A DNA stretch of 19,369 nucleotides. It comes from Geosiphon pyriformis (lineage: Eukaryota > Glomeromycota > Glomeromycetes > Archaeosporales > Geosiphonaceae). The notes below the pieces were generated by a model that saw only the letters and a list, made by a program, of their open reading frames with translations, ran no database searches and had not been told where the DNA came from. A program made the position numbers and the translations under genes. Location: contig JAAOMT010000209.1 of assembly GCA_016748015.1 (NCBI GenBank), positions 1 through 19,369 on the forward strand, read 5' to 3'. This document shows positions 10,339 to 19,160 of the stretch, one piece after another (the stretch's first letter is position 1; the number at the start of each line of letters is the position of its first letter).

Positions 10339-13300
10339 AGACATCACAAAATTTTAAAAGTAGAGAAAAAAATTAACAAGCAAAATTTAAATAACAGTAT
10401 TAAAAAAGCTTAAAATACAATTTTTATACCAAAAAACTTATTATTCTTTATATTGATTTCAAATTAAAAGAATTATGTAAAAACTAAAAACAGATTTAAC
10501 ATAAACCAATTAAATTTTTATAGTTTTATTAAATACTAATATAAAAACTATTTACTTAAAAAACTTTTACCAATTTTTAATTGTTTTTTAAATACCACCA
10601 GAATTAATAATGTTTTTAAAAAACAGAAAAAAAAAAAGAGTTTCAGTTTCTAGTTAATCAAACTAATTTTTAAAATTAAGTAATTTAATAAGTTAATTAA
10701 CTAAAATTACATGTAAAAACATAATTTGTTTTGCTTTTTAAATAGTAATAATCAATTAAAATTCAACATATTAAGAAATTTAGTTATACATTAATTAAAA
10801 TCAACTTTGATAAACATATTACTATTGTTATTATTTAAATTAAATAATGAAAATAACTTTTTTGTTTATTTAAATAAGTTTAAATCATACTTTAAAAAAA
10901 CATGAAAAACATTATAAATATTAAAATGTATTAATAGTTTTAAAATTAATCTAATATATTATTTAAAATAAATTAAGCTTTTTATAATTTAAATTGTATT
11001 GCAAAAGTCAAAATTTTTTGTTTATTCTAAATTTAGATGTTTTTTGACACTATTTATTTGTTGTTTTTTTATATTTATAATTATTTTTTTTAAGCTTATA
11101 AGTTGAATTTTTTGAATTTTAATAATTCATTTTTTAACAACAAAATATACTAATTTTTTAATTATAAAAATATTAAACCAAGAATTTTATTTATAATTAA
11201 TGATAAATAGTATTATTTTAATTAAAGTTTGAAAATTTTTATTATATATAAGCTTTGCTAATAGTAGTAAGTTAAGTTAATTATTTTGCTAATAATTTAC
11301 AAACCATTGTAAATAATGTTTTAAAATTTGAACAATATGTTTAATTTGGTCATTGGTTTGAAAATAAAATATTAAAAATAACAAAATTTTAATACTAAAA
11401 AGCTTAAAAAGTGCTTTTAAAATTAGAATACAAATTAATAACTACAATTTAAAACAATTTTATCTGGCAATTATGCAATTTAATAATGTTTTAAAAAACT
11501 AATTAGGCTATTTTCTTTAAAGCTCTATTTTTTAAACATAAAAAAAATAAACTATTTTAATTAACTTATCTATTATTATCAAAATTGTATTTTTTTTTAT
11601 CATAAATAAATTTGTTATCAAGTCTATAAAAATTGATTTTTAAGACTATTTAAAAAACAAAAATTATAAAAATCTGAAAGGTAAATTATAAAAAATTTTA
11701 AACTAAAAGCAGATATTACATGATTTTATATATATTTTAACAAACTTTTTTTGTTATAATTATTATAAAACAGAATTTATTAGTATTTAATAACAAATAA
11801 AATAAATTTAAAATATCATTAATAATTTTTCTACAAAATTATCAGTATTATAATTTATTTAATTAATTTAATTAATTTTAATAACTTTAAATGAACACAG
11901 AAAAAACAACCATTTTTAATTGTTTAGCCTTAAATAATGTAGTTTTTTTTGGACTATAAATCTTATTATTTTTTTTAAATTTAAATTCTAAATGATGTAA
12001 AAAAACATCTGTAAAAAACTAAAATAATAAAATATTTTGTAATAAAAATTTGCTAAAAAAAATCAATCATCAAGCTTGCTACTAATTAAACATTTGTGTT
12101 ATTATAAAATACTAGAAATATTTTGAACATAAAAGATGACCACTGAATATTAAGCACTAACAAATTAATATTTACTATTATTTAAAAACAACTATAATTA
12201 TCAAAAGTTGTTTATCACAAATTTCATAATTAATTTTATGTACAGAAAATTTACACAAATAAAAAACAATTAAATATAACTAATCATCTAATCTTAATTA
12301 TAATAAATAATTTCATGTGTAAAATTCGAAGCATTAATTTCAATAATATATAATTTAACAAAATCAACATAAATTACTATAAGACAAAAATAAAATTTTG
12401 TTTTAAAAATTTAAATATATTGTTAGCTTAAAATAATTATACAAACAATTTTTTTTCGTTAAAACAATTAATAATATTAATATTCTTAAATAAATCTTAA
12501 TAAAAATTGGCAAGCTTAAAAATTTTTTAAACATTTCTCGCAGAACAAAGTATTTTTTAATCTAAATTGTTTAAACTTTCTTAGAATCTATTAAAATATT
12601 TTAAAAAATGATATATCTAAGAAATTTAACTTAAAACTAATCAAACTTGTATCTTTTAAGCATAATATATAATTTATACTGTTATAATTACTTTAATATT
12701 AGACATATTATGTGCTTTATGTTTTTTTTGGTTTTTAAAATAAATAAAAATATTATTAAAATAACAAATAACAAATAATTTTAAATAATTTTTAAAGATC
12801 ATATTTATCAAATATTAAAACACATTAGATATATTTATTAACCCAAATAATATAATTATAATACATTTAAAAAGCTGTTTTTTATTTATTTATTTTCTTT
12901 ATATATCTTCTTTATCTATCTATATTAAATTATAAATATACAAACAAAAATATAATTAATTAAGTAAATTTGAAATCAGAAATAATAGATATTAATTCTT
13001 AATTGTAATTTTATTATGACTTTAGTTATTTATATAAAGCTTAAAAGCTATTTTTTTAACAAAAAGTATTAAAGCTCTTGTTAAAAACATAAAATTCTAA
13101 ATAAAATATTTTCAAATATTCATAAATTAGTCTAAATAAAAATGCTTTATTTTTTAACAAGTCAATAAAACAATTATATAAGCAATACTTTGACAATAAA
13201 TATGCTTTTTTTTATAAAATATATTAGTATATTCACAATAACTAATAATATTTAAAAATAATTGAGAAGTTTTAACTTATTTTTTCTATTAATATATTAA

Positions 13301-15365
13301 ATATAGCTATAATTAATAAAAAGTTTTTAATTAATAAATATTAATAAATTAGATATCTCAAAAAATTAATATCATATATTCTTTAATTAATTAATAGACT
13401 ATATAATAACTAAAAAACAATTTCATTTTAAATATAATTATTGAATTTATTTACAAATCAAGAACAGTTAAAACATATTTTTATCTTATTTATTTTATTA
13501 GCAATAATTATTTTAATTTTAGTTAGCTTTATAAATAATTGTTAATTATTTGTTTTTTAATCTTAAAATTTATTTCAACGATTAATTAACAGAATAACGC
13601 TTAATTTTGCTTATTTATTAGAATTATTAACAACAACAAAAGTTCAGATGCAAGTTTTAATATAATTGGCAATAATAATTCAAAACAACAAAACTATGGT
13701 TTTTAGTTTGCTATTGTAGAATAATTTAATAAATTTTTGGAATCATAGCAATTTTTTTCCCATTAATTTTTACAAAATAGTAAAAATCAAAATAATAGTA
13801 ATTAAATAAAAATAAATAAATGAAAAATTTATCTTTTTAAAAAAACCTATCAACCAATAATTTAAAAGTTTTAATTTTTGAGTTTAGCATTAATTTTGAA
13901 TTTTTAAAAATAATCTTATTACAGAATTTCAAAAATATTTTGGCATTTCTAAAAATAAAAATTTAATAATAATTGTTAAAACAAAAAAAATTGAATTTTT
14001 AAAAGATTTTAGTATTTATATTATAAATATTTTTCAAATATTCAGTAATAACACTTTAACAAATTCATAAAATACAACTGGTATGAAAAATAAAAAAAAT
14101 TTTAATTAAAGAAAACCAAAAGATACAACTAAAGATAAAATTTTCAATATTTGTGCAAAATATGAATTCTATTTAGTAGTCAAAATTTTATAGAAATTTT
14201 TAACTTATATCTATTTAGAAAGTTAATAAACTATTTAAAATCACAAAAATCACAAATGTTTTTTACAACTCAAATTAACTAACAACAGTAATATTAATTT
14301 CTATTTGTGAAGCTTAAATAGCTAAGTATTTTATTGATTTAGTTTTAAACAGTAAATTACTAAAAAACATATTTAACCATTTTTTTAACGTTATTAAAAA
14401 AAGTTTAAATTATAAAATTTATATTAATAAAGTTAGGATTAAAAATTAAAAATTATACAAGAATTATTAAAACAATTAGTTTAAAAAAGTCAAAATTATA
14501 TTCAACTACAAAATTTGTAAGATAACTATATTATTTAAAAAAACAGTTTATAATAACTAAACAATTTTTTCCGAAATTAACAAAAATAATCAACTAAAAA
14601 ACGATCAAATAATACCAAAAAATGCCAAATTTTTGTTTATTTTTTTTTATTAGCAATTATTTACAATATAATTTAATAAATATTTTGCTGCCAATCTGAA
14701 AAATTTAAATAAAATTATTAAAAACATAATATAATATTAAATGTTAATTTAATTGATTTCTTTAATAATAAAACAGAATTTTAACAAAAATAAATAAATT
14801 TTGAAATATGCCAAAAATGAAGTTTTATTACAAATTATTATTATTAAAGTAAAATTTTTAAAGTATTAAACTAATTTAATTTAAAAATTATTTATTTTGT
14901 ATATTAATGTCTTTAATTTCAAATTAAATGTCATATTATTTTAATAACAAAAGCATATTATAGTTAATGGCTCTAACTAAAATTGAATTATAACTCTTAG
15001 TAAAAAATAATTTATCAAAAATAATTATTTATTACATGACAAAAATATTTTAATCTACAAGTTATTAATATAAATATTTTTTGGTATTGTAATTTTAAAA
15101 TAAACAAAATTTAAACATTAAAAATTTATTAAATAAAATATTAACATTTTCTTTAAATTAATTATTTAATAGTAATACACTTAGAAAAAAAACAATTTAA
15201 TTTTCTATAAAATATATCTAATATTATTGATAATATTATAATTAATAATGTTTTATTATATAAAATATGTAATTTAAAAAAACAACAACACATAAAAATA
15301 GATTTTTAATCAATTTATTTAAACAAAAAGCATTATCAAAAAACAGTTTTTTTAGTTTTAATTTC

Positions 15366-15381
15366 ATAAAAAAAAAAAAAA
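15366..15381. repeat. Poly(A) run
   Basis: An uninterrupted run of about 14 A follows CAT and precedes TG. It could be slippage in AT-rich DNA. It lies upstream, not downstream, of the plus-strand LINE relic, so it is not that relic's tail. Confidence 0.5.
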
Positions 15382-15505
15382 ATGTAATTTTTTTTATGTC
15401 AATATGTTTAAATTAAAAAAATAGGTAAAAATTTTATTAATTAATTACTTATATTTAAATAAACAAATATTTTTTGCACAGTTTTGTATCTTTTTATTTA
15501 CTAGT

Positions 15506-16140
15506 GTGTATAAGAAATATATTTTGGTAGATGGTTTGGTTGTTTCAGGCAATGTTTGGTATTTTATTTGCAATATATATTAGACAGTTAATTGTGCTTA
15601 ATAGAAAGTAAGTCTAGGTCTAGGGATTTTGCAGAACTCTTTCATCTAAACTATTGAATAGCACTGTATTGCTTCAGTATAGCACCCTAATTCCCATATG
15701 TTTTCTAATTATACTAGCAGACCTTCAACAGCCCTCCACACATATTTAATGAAAGTGGTCTATAAGAGATTATCAACTGTGATCAGAAAGAGACTTTATA
15801 ATAAGAAGTATCCAGATATGTTATATCTGTTTTGTGATAATATTAAACTGTCAGATTATATTTTCATTTGTCTGAAGAACATTTCAGTATACTCTAAGAT
15901 TTTATCAAGTTACTTTAAATTGTGAGCATTTTTGATGAAACTTTGTTTCCTACTGATTTCTTCAGTATTATATACTCTTCTGTTAGGAATATTAGATGTT
16001 AGTTTTTATCAAATTTTGTGTAAATTTTACCTTTTTTTTGGAAAACTTTAGATTTAAAGTAATTTAGTAATAGCATTTAATGATGTATCTATTTAATGAT
16101 GTCATAATAAGATTTACAGTTTTTGGTTATCATATAAACT
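15506..16140 (+). pseudogene. Relic of a LINE ORF2 C-terminal region (older copy)
   Basis: Translated in the frame of 15506, this is colinear with the end of ORF2 of the LINE at 2714-7397. LVDGLVVSGNVWYFICNIY parallels the post-RNase H segment. Over the next ~60 residues the two align without a gap, and YLMKVVYKRLSTVIRKRLYN parallels YIIKTVHRRLLVVVRKKLYD. The downstream PDMLYLFCDNIKLSDYIFIC is the Cys/His motif with Cys and His ligands each changed to Tyr. DVSFYQILCK matches DVGLYTLVCK after a two-residue shift, then a frameshift leads to AFNDVS, matching SIFEDRK. At least three Trp positions of the first copy are stops here (TAG or TGA). The reverse transcriptase and everything upstream is missing or unrecognisable. 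The relic is much more AT-rich than the first copy, which fits greater age. The longest open piece is 15698-15925 (75 codons). Confidence 0.8.
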
Positions 16141-16390
16141 TCAAAAATTTTAATAACAGATAAATCTTATAAAAGAGAGAAAAAAGATAAATATTTTTCT
16201 ACAAAAAATGTAATTGGTGTTTTCACGAAAAAATGTAAAACTAAATTCATGTTTTTTCCTGTTTTAATCAATGAAATTCAAGTCCAGATTAAGTATCAGA
16301 GTACAATAGATGTGATAAAGTTAAAGATTAAACACCCACTTATGCAAATAAAAAATAATATGGCATTAGTTTTGGATTGTCTTGGCTAAC
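16136..16390 (+). pseudogene. Open segment, possibly the last part of the same LINE relic
   Basis: An open frame of about 84 codons without an early ATG ends at a TAA near 16388. The stretch VIGVFTKKCKTKFMFFPVLI and the following NEIQVQI weakly resemble the ORF2 C-terminus of the first LINE (VVRFLGV, then CFFSGLGGSVQIIIGV), with a gap of several residues. If the match is real, the LINE relic extends to about 16300 and the rest is read-through past the lost stop. The similarity is low, and a chance ORF or an unrelated exon remain possible. Confidence 0.3.
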
Positions 16391-16809
16391 TTTTTCATAT
16401 TTAACTTAGATCATCTTCCCTCCATAATTCTATAATTTTATAATTCTGCACTTTTGCCACAATGCACTTAAATAATTTTGCTTACTTTTATGAGTTTTGT
16501 ACTATTCATTCAGATTTCATTGTGGATTAATGATAAGAAAACCATCAGGTTGTGTGTATAGCTGTACTATAGTTTTGTTTAATCCTTACCAATTGGAATT
16601 TTCTATCAATAATATCTTAGATCTGTTAAAATTTTGCATGTATTAATTTCAAAAAAGTTTATAGATACCTAAAGAAAAAAAAATTTTATTTTAATAATTC
16701 GTGAATGTTCTCCCCTTGCAATAATCATATCTAAGTAATCTATAAAAGAAAACTGAAAATTAAGGCTAATGCTTTATACTATGTAAACCCAAAATTGGGC
16801 TGGTGGTAC
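16391..16809. other. Unassigned sequence downstream of the candidate split gene
   Basis: No open frame of note. Composition is about 70-75% AT, like the neighbouring candidate gene and unlike the AT-rich blocks. Since the candidate gene reads leftward and stops at 16810, its 3' UTR would fall in the right part of this stretch. No confident polyadenylation signal can be singled out in such AT-rich DNA. Confidence 0.4.
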
Positions 16810-17588
16810 TTATTTTAACTTCACCTCTGATACAATGACATGGTGTAATATATTCTTTGCCACACATGCATTTTGAACATAATCTGATATCTTCTTAGAA
16901 TTTTCAACTTCATATAGTTTGAATCTCTCCATGACTGAGATCTTATATGGTTTTTCATTTGTCATATATGCAATGCCATATGCTTTATCAGCATTTTCTT
17001 TCTAATTGGAGATAGACTTCTAATATGCTAAAATGTTGATTGCTTATTGACACTACAAAAAAATGAAAAATGTAGTGACCTTTACTTTAAACACTTAAAA
17101 AAAAACCTTACATTTATAACAAATATTTGAAAATTGATGAAGCATCTTCTTTAACATAGAATAAATGTATGTATTCATAAATTTCTTCTCCAACATATCA
17201 CAGTTCTTAAGAGGATTATTGTATGGCCAGGCATATACATCAAAACTAAAAAAAAACACAAAGTTATCTTTAAGTACTCCAACAAAACAGAGCTCAAAGA
17301 AAAATACTTACAAGACTGGTAATATCTTAAACAAAAGTTGTTTCAATTTTTTTAAAAATACATCTTTTTCTGGCTTCAATAAACTTTTCTTTCTCTTACT
17401 ACCAACTTTCTCTTTCTCATTAATCTGAAATATCAGTTAACATCACAAGCTTCGATATGAACTACATATATAGTGTCTAGCATATTTTGTTACTAAATGT
17501 AACCATTAGCACTTCAAGTTACCATATGTTTGATAACTTGAGTCTTTTGATGAGTAGCAAGTGCATTTGTTATTCTTAATGTATTCAC
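16810..17588 (-). CDS. Candidate split gene, four exons, unknown function (5' end not found)
   Basis: Four open segments join in one frame across GT...AG introns. Exon D is 17588-17523 (22 codons, VNTLRITNALATHQ...), followed by donor GTAACT. Exon C is 17424-17312 (INEKEKVGSKRKK...FKILPV), with acceptor ATATTTCAG and a consensus donor GTAAGT. Exon B is 17245-17107 (FFDVYAWPYNNPLKNCDMLE...), with an acceptor after a T run. Exon A is 17001-16810 (KENADKAYGIAYMTNEKPYK... to VSEVKLK, stop TAA). Introns are 98, 66 and 105 bases. Phases agree: 0 between D and C, 2 between C and B, 0 between B and A. The last junction is the weakest: it uses AAG/GTTTTT, whereas a better donor GTAAGG lies five bases earlier and would change frame, giving a short alternative end. 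The product would be Lys-rich and hydrophilic, without a recognised domain. No start codon was found, so exons upstream are presumed. It could also be a decayed gene. Confidence 0.4.
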
Positions 17589-18389
17589 CTATATATTAAG
17601 ACTCATATTAAACTGTGGTTATAGAAAAGTTATGATGAGATTTATGATTAAAACATATTACATATCTTCTCTTCTTTTAGTGTTTATTTCTTCTCAAAGA
17701 ACTCACAAAACTTTGTTATCTTAATTTTGTGCTTAGAAATAGACAAAAGAAAGTAAAATCCAATTCCAAGGAAATAAGAGCCCAATTTAGAGCTCTTGTT
17801 GCATCTTGTAGCACCTACTCCAGAGATTACAGGGCATCCCCTGTTCCTGTGTGGTATACAATTCTGCAAGCCTCTAGACAGTACACCACTTTATGGATTA
17901 CAGGCATTACCTGACCCCATGAGATATATTTCGAATGGGTAATAAAGATTTTATATGCAAGCTTACAAATCTGGTTTCTAAGACCATTGTAGCTCTGCTT
18001 CACTCATCATTTGTAGTTTTCTAGATATTTGCAAAATCTCTTTTCCCATACTGCTCTCAATGAGTTTAGCTTGGAGCTGTTGTTGAAGAAAGGTTTTATT
18101 TTCTCAAGATATCTGGTGAGAATATATGTGTAAAATGCATTTTAAAAAAAGTTTGTAAGAATATATAAGTTGTTAAATATAGAATATCAGAAATATTCCT
18201 ATTTTTTATTTAGTTTCAGACTTTTATCAAAACTTTATACATCACTTTATGTGGCAAATTTTTTTTTCTAAACTGGGAAAAAGTGCAAAGAAAGGAAAAG
18301 AGTAGGGATGTTAACTTGCCAATTTTAATGATCCTTTTATCAGAATAATCATAGCCATGTAACAAAGCATAAGACTTCAGAATAATCGC
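17589..18389. other. Unassigned sequence with short ORFs, possibly upstream exons
   Basis: A 61-codon frame on each strand overlaps at 17684-17914 (MQNCIPHRNRGCPV... on minus, MLRNRQKKVKSNSK... on plus). Neither has recognised homology and one must be a shadow of the other. The minus version contains a consensus donor GTGAGT near 17706, but its phase does not join exon D of the candidate gene. A minus-strand open segment at 18103-17978 (41 codons, FLQQQLQAKLIESSMGKEIL...) is Gln/Leu/Glu-rich and helix-like, so it might be an upstream exon. No continuous model could be built. Confidence 0.3.
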
Positions 18390-18450
18390 AAAAAATCACA
18401 ACGTGATATGAAAAGATCACGACGGGATATAAAATGATTGTAATGTGACA
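18390..18450. repeat. Three imperfect ~20-bp tandem repeats
   Basis: AAAAATCACAACGTGATAT, AAAAGATCACGACGGGATAT and AAAATGATTGTAATGTGACA follow each other directly. The first two agree at about 17 of 20 positions. The third differs from the second mainly by transitions when aligned at GAT. The first contains the interrupted palindrome TCAC-AAC-GTGA. The role is unknown. Confidence 0.5.
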
Positions 18451-18758
18451 CAAACACGGCTTCTTTTATACAAATAAACTAGAGCTGTTGGAGAAACTTC
18501 TTGGCAAACGAAAGGGTTTTTACTATTTTACATAACGGAAACTTCTGAGAAATCTTTTCAAGCATTTTAATAAAAAATCTTGACATGAATTTTTATTTGA
18601 TTAAAACTTCGATAAAATAAAAAATATACATATATTCTTAATATACATTATAGTTTTTTGTATATATTTTTTTTATTATATATATGTGCTTTATAATTTG
18701 TGAATATATTTTAAATAAAAATTTTATATTTCTTATATATCTTTAATATACGTATTAC
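18451..18758. other. AT-rich spacer without recognised features
   Basis: Composition returns to more than 80% AT from about 18590, with TATATA and long T runs. No open frame, repeat family or signal was recognised. Confidence 0.6.
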
Positions 18759-18981
18759 TACACTGTGTACAACTTAGTTCCGACCAAAAAATTTTTAAGT
18801 GGCTAAATTTGAGATGTCGATCTGCTATCACGGGACACAGAAACGTTGTAATTTTATTGGTGCAACTTCGAGTTCCCGGATCACTTGTTCACGTGATTTC
18901 ACAACCGTGACTTGCATGCCTTACTGTAACACGATAATAATTAATGTTTGGATTAGGGACTGATCAGGGAATGTTTAAAAA
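18759..18981. other. GC-richer noncoding island with CACGTG-type palindromes
   Basis: This stretch has many CG dinucleotides compared with the rest of the flanks. It holds the 8-bp palindrome TCACGTGA at 18889-18896 and the interrupted palindrome TCAC-AACC-GTGA at 18899-18910. It starts with TACACTGTG, which could be a worn transposon terminus, but no partner was found. CACGTG is the core bound by bHLH factors in fungi; use as a promoter element is only a possibility, because no adjacent gene is established. Confidence 0.35.
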
Positions 18982-19000
18982 TACAGTCAGACCTCTATAA
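18982..19000. repeat. Terminal inverted repeat end of the pogo-like element
   Basis: TA then CAGTCAGACCTCTATAA. The CAGTC start and the CTCTATAA word are features I know from pogo-superfamily termini. Only one terminus is present in this window, so the assignment rests on motif form and on the adjacent transposase end. Confidence 0.6.
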
Positions 19001-19055
19001 AAGAACACAGTTGGGACATGCAAATTATGTTCCATTTTAGTGGTGTTCTATTATA
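18996..19055. repeat. Subterminal nested inverted repeat (hairpin)
   Basis: TATAAAAGAACAC at 18996-19008 pairs with GTGTTCTATTATA at 19043-19055 (12 of 13). Inside it, GGGACAT at 19013-19019 pairs with ATGTTCC at 19027-19033 (6 of 7), leaving a short AT loop. Subterminal inverted repeats are common transposase-binding sites in this superfamily. Confidence 0.65.
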
Positions 19056-19087
19056 ATTATTATCAAATAAACTATATTTATTTATTA

Positions 19088-19096
19088 AATCAATCA

Positions 19097-19146
<50 letters not shown>

Positions 19147-19160
19147 AATATTGATTGATT
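19088..19160. repeat. Perfect (ATT)16 microsatellite flanked by an 11-bp inverted repeat
   Basis: Sixteen uninterrupted ATT units occupy 19097-19144. AATCAATCAAT at 19088-19098 and its exact reverse complement at 19150-19160 flank the array. On the minus strand the array is read as sixteen AAT (Asn) codons of the transposase frame, directly followed by TGA at 19096-19094. Confidence 0.9.

Larger units (their letters stand above)
9421..15480. other. Gene-free extremely AT-rich block
   Basis: Six kilobases without an open frame of 60 codons or more and without a recognisable domain. Sampled lines have about 8-17% GC. From 9421 to about 10080 the plus strand is T- and G-biased. From about 10080 it is mostly A- and C-biased (10201-10260 has about nine C and one G), with a T-rich patch near 11000-11350. 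CpG is scarce. The A/C-rich part has the same strand bias as the plus strand of the LINE at 2586-9406. It could be an ancient, nearly erased transposon accumulation or simply intergenic DNA. Confidence 0.75.

Noticed and set aside
17165-17428. Plus-strand ORF of 87 codons
   Set aside because: It lies antisense to exons B and C of the candidate split gene, whose splice signals and matching phases make the minus strand more credible.
18759-18785. TACACTGTG... GTTCCGACC as a Tc1/mariner terminus
   Set aside because: The form is suggestive, but no matching inverted end or transposase was found in the window.
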